From contig JBAZDQ010000007.1 of assembly GCA_041654355.1 (NCBI GenBank), positions 9,634-73,633 of the forward strand: a stretch of DNA of 64,000 bases, given 5' to 3'. The DNA comes from DMER64 sp041654355. GTDB taxonomy: Bacteria; Bacteroidota; Bacteroidia; Bacteroidales; UBA932. The position numbers and the translations under genes are program-made. The notes under the pieces were generated by a model, which was given only the letters and a program-made list of their open reading frames with translations, did no database searches and was not told the origin of the DNA. Shown piece by piece: positions 18,730 through 25,838 of this stretch; position 1 is the first letter of the stretch; every line of letters starts with the position of its first letter.

Positions 18730-19503
18730 ATGGATGCGTTACTACAATGTTTCAGTTTTATTGACCTGACTACCCTGAATGCTACCGATACGGAAGCCCG
18801 TGGCAGTCTGTTTGCTCAAAACGTGAACCGCTTTGCAGAAGACTATCCGGGTATGCCTCACGTTGCGGCTATTTGTGTGTATCCCGCATTGATAGGAGCT
18901 GTAAGGGAAAACTTACAGGTTAAAGACGTGAAGATCGCTGCTGTGGGAGCCGGTTTTCCGGCATCCCAGACATTTACGCAGATCAAGGAACAGGAATGTT
19001 CCCTTTGCGTGGAACAGGGAGCCGATGAAGTAGACGTGGTCATTTCCCTGAATTATTTCTTTGCGGGGCAATACGACAGGGTTGTGGCAGAGCTTCGCGG
19101 GATCAGGAAAGCCATGGGACCTGACACCCATTTGAAAGTCATCCTGGAAACGGGGGCACTCAAAACAGAGGATAATATCCGGAAAGCATCTTTTCTGGCT
19201 ATGGAAAACGGGGCGGATTTCATAAAGACTTCTACCGGTAAAATGGAACCTGCAGCCACTCCTTTTGCGGCTACGGTTATGTGCAAATGCATTGCGGAAT
19301 ATTTTCAGCAGACCGGAAAGCGGGTAGGGTTCAAGCCGGCAGGAGGAATTTCAACTTCTGCAGAAGCTCTTGAATACCATTCCATTGTAAAAGAGATACT
19401 GGGAGAGGAATGGTTGACACCTTCCCTGTTTCGCATTGGGGCCAGCCGGCTTGCCAATAATTTGTTAAAAGATATATTGTCGCAAGACGTTGCGTATTTT
19501 TAG
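18730..19503 (+). CDS. deoC: Deoxyribose-phosphate aldolase
   Basis: I place the start at the ATG at 18730 (MDALLQCFSFIDLTTLN), one base after the dtd stop; a TTG farther upstream lies inside dtd. The 257-residue product has the class I aldolase signature DFIKTSTGKMEPAATP, whose Lys forms the Schiff base, plus VCVYP and GADEVDVVI near the substrate site. It converts 2-deoxyribose-5-phosphate to acetaldehyde and glyceraldehyde-3-phosphate in deoxynucleoside salvage. This links functionally with the purine nucleoside phosphorylase encoded at 57962-58777. The promoter of the downstream tRNA-Leu overlaps its last codons. Confidence 0.93.
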   Translation: MDALLQCFSFIDLTTLNATDTEARGSLFAQNVNRFAEDYPGMPHVAAICVYPALIGAVRENLQVKDVKIAAVGAGFPASQTFTQIKEQECSLCVEQGADEVDVVISLNYFFAGQYDRVVAELRGIRKAMGPDTHLKVILETGALKTEDNIRKASFLAMENGADFIKTSTGKMEPAATPFAATVMCKCIAEYFQQTGKRVGFKPAGGISTSAEALEYHSIVKEILGEEWLTPSLFRIGASRLANNLLKDILSQDVAYF

Positions 19504-19519
19504 TTTTTGTATATCTTTG
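19490..19519 (+). promoter_or_regulatory. Promoter of tRNA-Leu
   Basis: A -33 TTG at 19490-19492 and a -7 box TATCTTTG at 19512-19519 are separated by 19 nt. This matches the Bacteroidetes housekeeping consensus (TTG, 19-20 nt, TAnnTTTG). It lies across the 3' end of deoC and about 45 nt before the mature tRNA. Confidence 0.75.
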
Positions 19520-19564
19520 CATTCCCTTTGAAAAACTATATGCAACGCATTTGCAGGTTTACAA

Positions 19565-19651
<87 letters not shown>

Positions 19652-19686
19652 TAACGCAGAATTAATTTTCTGCGTTATTTTTTTTT
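19652..19686 (+). terminator. Intrinsic terminator after tRNA-Leu
   Basis: The inverted repeat TAACGCAGAA / TTCTGCGTTA, with a short AT-rich loop, is followed by a run of nine or more T. It starts one base after the tRNA CCA end. Confidence 0.9.
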
Positions 19687-19690
19687 GATC

Positions 19691-19698
19691 TATATTTG
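19691..19698 (+). promoter_or_regulatory. -7 box upstream of TPR regulator gene
   Basis: TATATTTG matches the TAnnTTTG element exactly and lies 21 bp before the regulator's start codon. No convincing -33 TTG is seen at the usual distance because the tRNA terminator occupies it. Confidence 0.5.
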
Positions 19699-19718
19699 TT
19701 AATTTAGCCTGGTAAGCA

Positions 19719-21431
19719 ATGAGAAAATTCTTAATACCCCTGGTTTTCCTGTTTATAATGACCGGTTGTCATACCGTGCCTCCCATACATCCGTCATTGC
19801 TTACTTCTGTGGACAGTTTAATGAATTTTAGGCCGGACAGTGCTTATAATGTTTTGAATTCCATTCCTGAAGGGGCCGTGCGCACTCGACGTGAAAGAGC
19901 CTATTACGCGTTGTTGCTGACACAGGCACGTCATAAAAACTACATTCCGTTACGTAATGATTCGCTCATCAATGTAGCCGTAAATTTTTACAAGGGCAGC
20001 CGAAACCATGAAAAATACGCCAAAGCTCTATTGTACAAAGGGATTTGTGTAGAAGAAATGAACGACCCGCAAAAGGCTATGGAAATTTACGCAGAAGCGG
20101 AAAAAATAGCCTTGCAGACCAAAGATTACCTGACGACAGGGCTGATAAATTCCCAGATGGCGTGGCTTTATCAAAAAATATACATTGAGAATCAGGTAGA
20201 TATTGACAAGTACAAACTTTCCATGGAGTATTTCCGGTTAGCCGGTCACAAAAGAAATGAATACTCTGTGGCCAGTCTCTTAGGTCAGAAATACCGTTCC
20301 ACGGCACAACTGGACAGTGCCTACCATTATTTGCATATAGCTTTGGACCTGGCTCGTGAAATGGATGATAGCGTAGCTTTGTTCCACAATTATTCCCTAT
20401 TGGCCAGTACATGCCTGATAGATGAAGATTATCCTCATGCGCGGGATATGGCGTTATATGTAATAAATAATCACGGGACAGTATCTTTTTCTTCCGAAAC
20501 ATATCATACGTTAAGCAGGGCTTATGCCATGATGGGAAAAGCGGATTCTGCACGGTATTATTATGAAAATATAAAAAAAAGTTCCGATCCTAACTCCATT
20601 CATAGTCAATTAAAGACATTAACAGAAGTTCTTAAAGCGGAAAATAGATATCAGGAAGCGATACATTATTCTGAACAGTACCGAAGATTAGCAGATTCCA
20701 TAATAGACGAATCCCGTCGTATGGATCTTTACGAGATAGAGCAACGCTACAACAACCAGCGTTTGGAAAACATCAACCAACGTTTGGAGTACCGTTCCCG
20801 GATGAACCATTACATGATCGTGTTGATCAGTTTGATAGCCGTTATCGTGACCATCATCTTCTGCGTGATCATAGACCGGAAACACCAGGACATCAACGAG
20901 AAGATCTCCTTTATTGAACAATTGAAAACGGAATCGGCCCTGTACAACAATACGCTGTTGGAAAAATTGGACAAACAAAACATGGTGGAAACCCAATTGA
21001 AAGAAGTGCTTGAAAAAAGGATTCAGACCATCCGGGAACTCATAGACCTGTCTTACCGTTACGGGGGCGTGCCGGATGCTTTTGTCAAACAATTCAACAA
21101 GACCATGAACATCAACCGGCTAAGCGAAGGGGCCCTGGATGATCTGAGCGAGGTGGTGAACGCCAAATACGACGGGGTGATAGATTACCTGACAGAAAAG
21201 CATCCCGACCTGAACAACGACGATATCAATTTGATTGGGTTGCTGTGTTGCGGTTTTTCCGCCACGGAAATGAGCGTATTTTACAACCACGGGAACGGGA
21301 AATCCATTTATTCCCGCAAAAGACGGTTGGCACTAAAACTGGGACTGGACGAATCGCTGGATGAATATATAGCAGAGAGTTTACAATATTGCCATACGCA
21401 AAAAGATGTCTATATGGCTGAAAATCAATGA
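19719..21431 (+). CDS. TPR-containing membrane-anchored transcriptional regulator (HTH C-terminus)
   Basis: This 570-residue protein has an N-terminal lipobox-like signal (FIMTGC-HTV). A long helical region with TPR-like repeats (about residues 30-330, e.g. YAKALLYKGICVEEMNDPQ) follows. One transmembrane helix comes next (about 365-387, YMIVLISLIAVIVTIIFCVI), then a coiled-coil linker and a C-terminal LuxR-like helix-turn-helix region (about 490-560, LNNDDINLIGLLCCGFSATE). This architecture is common in Bacteroidetes, where an extracytoplasmic sensor is joined to a cytoplasmic DNA-binding end. Its target is probably the adjacent small secreted protein gene, inferred from synteny. It is not a recognisable SusR. 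Confidence 0.75.
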   Translation: MRKFLIPLVFLFIMTGCHTVPPIHPSLLTSVDSLMNFRPDSAYNVLNSIPEGAVRTRRERAYYALLLTQARHKNYIPLRNDSLINVAVNFYKGSRNHEKYAKALLYKGICVEEMNDPQKAMEIYAEAEKIALQTKDYLTTGLINSQMAWLYQKIYIENQVDIDKYKLSMEYFRLAGHKRNEYSVASLLGQKYRSTAQLDSAYHYLHIALDLAREMDDSVALFHNYSLLASTCLIDEDYPHARDMALYVINNHGTVSFSSETYHTLSRAYAMMGKADSARYYYENIKKSSDPNSIHSQLKTLTEVLKAENRYQEAIHYSEQYRRLADSIIDESRRMDLYEIEQRYNNQRLENINQRLEYRSRMNHYMIVLISLIAVIVTIIFCVIIDRKHQDINEKISFIEQLKTESALYNNTLLEKLDKQNMVETQLKEVLEKRIQTIRELIDLSYRYGGVPDAFVKQFNKTMNINRLSEGALDDLSEVVNAKYDGVIDYLTEKHPDLNNDDINLIGLLCCGFSATEMSVFYNHGNGKSIYSRKRRLALKLGLDESLDEYIAESLQYCHTQKDVYMAENQ

Positions 21432-21581
21432 GATAATATATGTAGTTGATAATCAGTTAATTATGGCGATATTTTCACTGCTGACTTTTTATATTTGTTT
21501 CACGTTGATTATCAGGTTGTTACAAAATCAATGCTGACCATATTTTGACTTGTTTTGATGGCTTTTTTCTTGAAAAGCCGT

Positions 21582-21589
21582 TATCTTTG
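21582..21589 (+). promoter_or_regulatory. -7 box upstream of small secreted protein gene
   Basis: TATCTTTG matches TAnnTTTG and lies 22 bp before the ATG at 21612. A TTTTG at 21553-21557 is a possible -33 element, but its 24-nt spacing is longer than usual. The 180-bp gap after the regulator gene is otherwise AT-rich without a clear structure. Confidence 0.5.
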
Positions 21590-21611
21590 TAATGATTCAA
21601 AACATACAGCA

Positions 21612-22058
21612 ATGAGGACTCTACACTTTTTTATTTTCACATTAGTTATTTTATTAAGTTTTCCTGTTTCAACGATTGCACAGGATCATAGTGTAATAGT
21701 TGAAATGAACCAAACGGGTCCGACTACACCCAAACCCAGAAGTATAACCCGCTTTTCCACATCAGCCGATAATAGTACAGCCGTTCGTTGTGCAGATGCA
21801 CCGGCTGTCTGGATAGATCTGGAAGAAAAAGAAATGTGCGTACGCTATTTAAATCCGGATGTAAGATGTCAGCTGATAGTGATCAATGATAACGAATCGT
21901 TCCAGATCACAGAAGCAGTCAGTACAGACGGTGTAGTAAATGTGTGCCGGTTAACCGATATGGAAAAACCCGGCCTCTATACGGTTATTGTGCAAACTCC
22001 CGACAACTCTTACCAGGGGTGTTTCACGTATAAAAAGCCGACTGAGGATACGCTTTAA
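21612..22058 (+). CDS. Small secreted DUF3244-like protein
   Basis: I choose the ATG at 21612, giving a 148-residue protein with a signal peptide cleaved after VSTIAQ; an upstream in-frame ATG would add 19 residues before the signal. The mature part looks like a single beta-sandwich, ending in a region with the layout of DUF3244 (PGLYTVIVQTPDNSYQGCFTY), a Bacteroidetes family often encoded beside TPR/HTH regulators. Five cysteines are spread through the mature domain. It lies 180 bp after such a regulator and 79 bp before a radical-SAM/SPASM-like gene. Function is unknown; it is a candidate target of either neighbour. Confidence 0.65.
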   Translation: MRTLHFFIFTLVILLSFPVSTIAQDHSVIVEMNQTGPTTPKPRSITRFSTSADNSTAVRCADAPAVWIDLEEKEMCVRYLNPDVRCQLIVINDNESFQITEAVSTDGVVNVCRLTDMEKPGLYTVIVQTPDNSYQGCFTYKKPTEDTL

Positions 22059-22137
22059 TCCATCTCAGTTTCTTTACTAATTTTTATTCCGGCATATTTT
22101 TATTCCGAACAGCTATAACTATGCATCAACCCTTCCA

Positions 22138-23343
22138 ATGAAACATGTTCCCGATACATACTGGTTCTCTCTGAAACCCTACGTATATCCCGTTGTTAAG
22201 GATGCCAATGTATTGTTACTCAATACAAGGGATATGAATGCGATTATTTCCAACAGCGATCCGGTCGTAGCCCGGCTTATCAATGAACTGCTTGTTCCTG
22301 CCGCTTTCGGAGTAGTGGAACTTTCGGAGGAGTCTGAAAATTACATAAAAGGGAAAGCTTTTATTGAAAAAGTATGTGACCATAAGATGGGAACAATGAT
22401 GCGGGCAGACAAGGGGATGGAAAGGCCGGTTGTACTGACGCCATATCATTTCCGGATGCATTCGGTCACAAAAGGAGAAATCCGAAAATCCGGAAACAAC
22501 ATTACCCTTTTTATTGACAACGAATGTTCCCGGGACTGTACTTTGTGTCCGGTGTATTTCCGGCAATTTAAGTGTTGCCATAAACAGGGGGATACAAGCT
22601 TCATGGACACCCGGTTGGTACGCGACATCCTGGAAGATGTTTCAAAATACGATTCCTTTATCATCAATGTATGCGGGGGCGACATAACACTCCATCCGGA
22701 TATTGAAGATATTGTTACCATGCTGAATACATCTCCTGTGAAATCCCGTTATCACATTTATTACAAAAACTGTGACAGCGATACCGGAAAAATACTGGAC
22801 CCCAAAGATACCGTTGTGATTGTTGACTTTCCTATGGACAGAAAAATGCATATTGATCCACGGGACGGCTATACTTTTAATTTTGTCATTAAAAACAGAG
22901 AAGAACTGGATGAATGTCACCAGTTGGTAAAGAAGTTAAGTATTGAGTCTTTTTACATATCGGTAGTGGATACCGGCGATGACAAAGGTTTTTTTAAAGA
23001 AAACGTGTTTCTGTTACAGGATGGACTTGCCTGCGGAGCGGCGGCCATCCCGTATGAAGAACGTATACGGATAGTGAATAACCATTATTTCTACCGTACT
23101 TTTATCCTGCCTAACGGTGATGTTTGCGGATCTCCGGACGATGCACCGGTAGCCAATATGTACCGGAATCCTATGACTTATGTTAAGGAATCCATCAATG
23201 ATTATCATGCTTCATTATGGGATAAATCAAGGGACAAAGGTGTTTGTTCTAATTGTATTTTTCATTATATTTGTCCACTACTGTCCCGTTACGATTTCCC
23301 GGAGCCTTTTTTTGAATTAAAAATCGAAAACCATGGTACGTAG
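22138..23343 (+). CDS. Radical-SAM/SPASM-like protein resembling peptide-maturase partners
   Basis: This 401-residue protein has an N-terminal part (YWFSLKPYVYPVVKDANVLL, about residues 8-110) that looks like the leading domain of Bacteroidales peptide-maturase and pseudo-rSAM proteins. Residues 130-137 are CSRDCTLC, fitting the radical SAM CX3CX2C motif, followed by a second CC pair at RQFKCC. The SAM-binding GGE motif appears as CGGDITLHPD. The C-terminus is SPASM-like: DGLACG, LPNGDVCGSP, then CSNCIFHYICP (CX2CX5C). I recall the GG-Bacteroidales pseudo-rSAM family as the closest relative, which is a recollection rather than a search result. No precursor peptide gene or export/peptidase gene is seen nearby. 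It overlaps the next gene by 11 bp, so the two are probably coupled. Confidence 0.7.
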   Translation: MKHVPDTYWFSLKPYVYPVVKDANVLLLNTRDMNAIISNSDPVVARLINELLVPAAFGVVELSEESENYIKGKAFIEKVCDHKMGTMMRADKGMERPVVLTPYHFRMHSVTKGEIRKSGNNITLFIDNECSRDCTLCPVYFRQFKCCHKQGDTSFMDTRLVRDILEDVSKYDSFIINVCGGDITLHPDIEDIVTMLNTSPVKSRYHIYYKNCDSDTGKILDPKDTVVIVDFPMDRKMHIDPRDGYTFNFVIKNREELDECHQLVKKLSIESFYISVVDTGDDKGFFKENVFLLQDGLACGAAAIPYEERIRIVNNHYFYRTFILPNGDVCGSPDDAPVANMYRNPMTYVKESINDYHASLWDKSRDKGVCSNCIFHYICPLLSRYDFPEPFFELKIENHGT

Positions 23344-23728
23344 ATTCATAGTTGTTCTGTTTCTGTTTCTGTCCACAACAGTACTCTATGGTCAGAAGAA
23401 AGTAACCTGTACAGGTCATATTACGGCTGAAATCATTGAAGGCGTTTCTGTGTCTCCCAGCATGGCAAGAGGTATTCTCCTGGACAACCTTTCAGAATAT
23501 ATGAATCTGGGTTCGGTTCGATTGGCTTCAGATAATGATATTGCCTGTAACATAATTCTGATTTCAGGAGATTTGGAAAACTCCGGAGGTGTTATTGCAT
23601 CTTATGATATTCCGAATGACCATGATACAGAAAAAATTCTGAGATTTTCAGCAAGTGCTAAAAATCTCAGAGAACAGAAAAACGGTATATATAAAGGATC
23701 TTACTCGGTTATGCTGATGTATGAATGA
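23333..23728 (+). CDS. Small secreted DUF4402-like protein
   Basis: This 131-residue protein has a signal peptide ending near VLYGQ. Its start overlaps the end of the radical-SAM-like gene by 11 bp. The mature domain is predicted to be all beta. It opens with a VTCTGHITAEI strand and closes with GIYKGSYSVMLMYE, a terminal G-x-Y-x-G-x-Y-x-V pattern seen in DUF4402 proteins, which are secreted beta-sandwich, pilin-like proteins. The match is weak elsewhere. Only two mature cysteines are present. It could be a substrate or partner of the upstream protein, judging only by tight coupling. It converges on the DUF4252 gene with an 8-bp gap. Confidence 0.6.
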   Translation: MVRRFIVVLFLFLSTTVLYGQKKVTCTGHITAEIIEGVSVSPSMARGILLDNLSEYMNLGSVRLASDNDIACNIILISGDLENSGGVIASYDIPNDHDTEKILRFSASAKNLREQKNGIYKGSYSVMLMYE

Positions 23729-23736
23729 TCCGGTGA

Positions 23737-24207
23737 TCAATTCACGTTTTTCATCAATCCTTTCAGATCTTCCTGAGTCATTTCCCCTATAAGGCATATG
23801 ATATTCAATTCATTGTCTTCCCGTGCGCAAATGTAAATGTCAGTGATAAGCGTATCCTTTTTCTGTAAGTAGATAACCACTTTTTCAGTCGTTTCTTCCA
23901 CCTCCATTAAAGTTTCAAACTGTCCGTTCTTGATCAGATCATTGAAATCTTTTTCCATTTCACTAATGTACTTCTGATTGTCTGTAGACAGAATATAGAG
24001 TCCTTTTAAATTATTGATAATGCCGGATATATCCAAATCTTCGGAAACATTCAGTTGAGCATCTTCCCCAATCAGAGAGAACATGGAAGGGGAAATGTAG
24101 ACTTTGGTCATACCTTCGTAAGCAGCATATTTCGTATAAAATTTGCTTTGACCAAAAACCGGGACTACAAATAATGCAGTCAGGATGATAAGTAATGTCT
24201 TTTTCAT
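23737..24207 (-). CDS. DUF4252 protein (downstream copy)
   Basis: This 156-residue secreted protein has a signal peptide cleaved near VFGQ. The layout matches DUF4252: a short N-terminal motif with YEGMTKVYISPSMFSLIG, a helical middle and a C-terminal beta region ending with a short acidic helix (MTQEDLKGLMKN). DUF4252 proteins have unknown function and commonly sit in ECF sigma/anti-sigma operons of Bacteroidetes. Its start overlaps the anti-sigma gene by 4 bp. A second DUF4252 gene opens the same operon. Confidence 0.8.
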   Translation of the reverse strand: MKKTLLIILTALFVVPVFGQSKFYTKYAAYEGMTKVYISPSMFSLIGEDAQLNVSEDLDISGIINNLKGLYILSTDNQKYISEMEKDFNDLIKNGQFETLMEVEETTEKVVIYLQKKDTLITDIYICAREDNELNIICLIGEMTQEDLKGLMKNVN

Positions 24208-24578
24208 TTTTTATTGATTTCTAAATATTTATTCAACTCTTCCACTTTATCAATGCCTTTATTCATCAGAGACGAAACGTATTGCAGTACTTTTTCGGTC
24301 TCGTCGTACGCCTCTTCCACGTTGGTGTAGGTGTCTGCCAATTGTACGGCGGGTTCCCTTACAGGGACAAAAACAGCCAGGGTTACTAGCAGTACGACTG
24401 AGGCAGCAACGGCAATGGTTTTCCATATAGCATGACGGGGTTTCAGTGCGATCAGGACAGGTTCTTCCTGTGCGGCCAGCCGGTCTATAGTAGCTGAAAT
24501 CTTTGCTTCCAGATCCTCAGGTACTTCCACCTGTTCGTAATGTTGATCCATGATCTTTTTAATCTTCTTGATATCCAT
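24204..24578 (-). CDS. Putative anti-sigma factor, single-pass membrane protein
   Basis: This 124-residue protein has a cytoplasmic N-terminal segment of about 48 residues (MDIKKIKKIMDQHYEQVEVP...), one transmembrane helix (about 51-71, TIAVAASVVLLVTLAVFVPV) and an acidic helical periplasmic tail. It overlaps the 3' end of the ECF sigma gene by 20 bp, and this gene order with this topology is typical of short Bacteroidetes anti-sigma factors. No zinc-binding HxxxCxxC motif is present. Inhibition of the adjacent sigma factor is inferred from context. Confidence 0.65.
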   Translation of the reverse strand: MDIKKIKKIMDQHYEQVEVPEDLEAKISATIDRLAAQEEPVLIALKPRHAIWKTIAVAASVVLLVTLAVFVPVREPAVQLADTYTNVEEAYDETEKVLQYVSSLMNKGIDKVEELNKYLEINKK

Positions 24579-25080
24579 GGCGGTTCATTTTTTCGTATTG
24601 CTGCCTTATATTTTTTTGGGCTCTTGTTAAATGTACCCTGATATTTACCGGATTTAAACCGGTTATTTGTTCAATTTCTTTCAGGGTAAATTCGCTAAAG
24701 TGTCTCAGTCTGAAAATTTCTCGTTGTCTTTCCGGGAGCCTGTCTACAAGGCTGATCACCATCTTAAGTTCATCTTTCTGATCCATTTGGCCTGCTGTGT
24801 CTACAAATTCTGACTTCAGAATCTCAGTTGCATCTTTTTGGGAAGTTCTTCTTGCCGGTGAGCGGAGCCTGTCCAGGCAAAGATTTCGGATCATTGTGGC
24901 AGCATAGGCCTGCGGGTTATCTAGTCCTGTTAGTTTTTCCCGGATATTCCAGAGTTTCACGTATACATCCTGTACGGTGTCTTCGGCTTCAGCCCGGTTG
25001 TTGAGCAATCTGTAGGCGGTTATGTACAGCTGCCTGTGACAGGGCAGGAAAGTATCCTTGAAAGACTGGGCATCAAACAT
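24559..25080 (-). CDS. ECF-family RNA polymerase sigma factor
   Basis: This 173-residue sigma-70 family protein has region 2 (about residues 15-80, with NRAEAEDTVQDVYVKLW and PQAYAATMIRNLCLDRLR) and region 4 (about 110-165, LPERQREIFRLRHFSEFTLK then NIRVHLTRAQKNIRQQY). The absence of regions 1 and 3 marks it as extracytoplasmic-function type. It sits between a tiny membrane protein gene (8-bp overlap) and the putative anti-sigma gene (20-bp overlap). A promoter with ECF-like spacing upstream of the operon suggests autoregulation. Confidence 0.93.
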   Translation of the reverse strand: MFDAQSFKDTFLPCHRQLYITAYRLLNNRAEAEDTVQDVYVKLWNIREKLTGLDNPQAYAATMIRNLCLDRLRSPARRTSQKDATEILKSEFVDTAGQMDQKDELKMVISLVDRLPERQREIFRLRHFSEFTLKEIEQITGLNPVNIRVHLTRAQKNIRQQYEKMNRHGYQED

Positions 25081-25258
25081 TTTGATCTTCTGCGACTAAT
25101 TCCAGGAACGTTTCGGATGATAATTTCTCGTTGGCAAATTTAGTACTATTTGCCATACTGTAGTTTTTTGTAAAGGCCATTACCAAAAGGGCTATGGTTA
25201 TTCCTACTACGACTATCACCGGATAAATACCTCTTTTTATACAGTAAATTGTTTTCAT
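25073..25258 (-). CDS. Small single-pass membrane protein in ECF operon
   Basis: This 61-residue protein has one transmembrane helix (about residues 12-30, YPVIVVVGITIALLVMAF) and a polar C-terminal tail. It has no family I recognise. I accept it as a gene because it fills the space exactly: it starts 1 bp after the stop of the upstream DUF4252 gene, its end overlaps the sigma factor start by 8 bp, and it has a plausible membrane topology. It might modulate the sigma/anti-sigma pair, but that is only a guess from position. Confidence 0.55.
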   Translation of the reverse strand: MKTIYCIKRGIYPVIVVVGITIALLVMAFTKNYSMANSTKFANEKLSSETFLELVAEDQNV

Positions 25259-25259
25259 T

Positions 25260-25739
25260 TTAGTTAATAGTGTTATTTGTGTTCTGGGCTATAAGTTCTT
25301 CCATATGTACCAGATCTATTTTTCCGTTGATCTGAATAAGTGATGCATCATCACCGGTTATGATCACAACAAACCGTTCAATGATATCATCGCTGATTTG
25401 AGCCAGAATCCGTACATTTTCAGATTCTTCAGTTACTTCGGCAAGCAGTTCCAGGTCGTTATCCCTGATTTTTTCAATTTGTTTGCCAAAGGCCTCTTTA
25501 ATGTTCTGGTCGCAATGTTCCAGGGATAAAATAGATACGGAACGTATCCCGCTGATGAATTCAGATTCCTGATCGTCTGCACATACTTGTGCAATTCGCA
25601 TCATCAACCCTCCTACGTGTATGTGTTCCGCTTTAGGCATAGAGGAAAATTGCAGGACAATATCTTTCAGTTGATCCTGAGCAAAAGACAGGGTCAGATT
25701 CCCGATCAGAAGAAGTACTGTAAAAAGTGTTTTTTTCAT
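25260..25739 (-). CDS. DUF4252 protein (first gene of ECF operon)
   Basis: This 159-residue secreted protein has a signal peptide cleaved near LSFAQ. It shares the DUF4252 layout with the protein at 23737-24207: a short helical start (QLKDIVLQFSSMPKAEHIHV), a central acidic helical region and a C-terminal beta part with FVVIITGDDASLIQINGK followed by LVHMEELI. It is the first gene after an ECF-like promoter at 25784-25809. The two DUF4252 copies are diverged, so the duplication is old. Confidence 0.8.
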   Translation of the reverse strand: MKKTLFTVLLLIGNLTLSFAQDQLKDIVLQFSSMPKAEHIHVGGLMMRIAQVCADDQESEFISGIRSVSILSLEHCDQNIKEAFGKQIEKIRDNDLELLAEVTEESENVRILAQISDDIIERFVVIITGDDASLIQINGKIDLVHMEELIAQNTNNTIN

Positions 25740-25783
25740 GGTTGTTAATTATTAATAGTTTGTGTTTGCGGTTCTGTTATATT

Positions 25784-25809
25784 GACGTATTCCCCGAATA
25801 AATGTTACA
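25784..25809 (-). promoter_or_regulatory. ECF-type promoter of the sigma/DUF4252 operon
   Basis: Read on the minus strand, TGTAAC (complement of 25804-25809) and CGTC (complement of 25784-25787) are separated by exactly 16 nt. This combination and spacing are typical of ECF sigma promoters. The ATG of the first gene is about 45 nt downstream. Recognition by the operon's own sigma factor is inferred. Confidence 0.6.
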
Positions 25810-25826
25810 CCTCTCATTAGAATATT

Positions 25827-25834
25827 TAACTTTG
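25827..25834 (+). promoter_or_regulatory. -7 box of purD promoter
   Basis: TAACTTTG matches TAnnTTTG and ends five bases before the purD ATG. A start site at the usual distance would fall on or next to the start codon, so the transcript may have almost no leader. No clear -33 TTG is seen. Confidence 0.6.
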
Positions 25835-25838
25835 TGTT

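Noticed and set aside
19719..21431. SusR-type regulator of the starch locus
   Set aside because: The TPR/TM/HTH architecture is a general Bacteroidetes type, the gene is separated from the starch genes by a tRNA and terminator, and it is adjacent to its more likely target.
22059..22137. Precursor peptide gene for the radical-SAM-like protein
   Set aside because: Only a six-codon frame (start 22121) is found, too short for any known precursor type.
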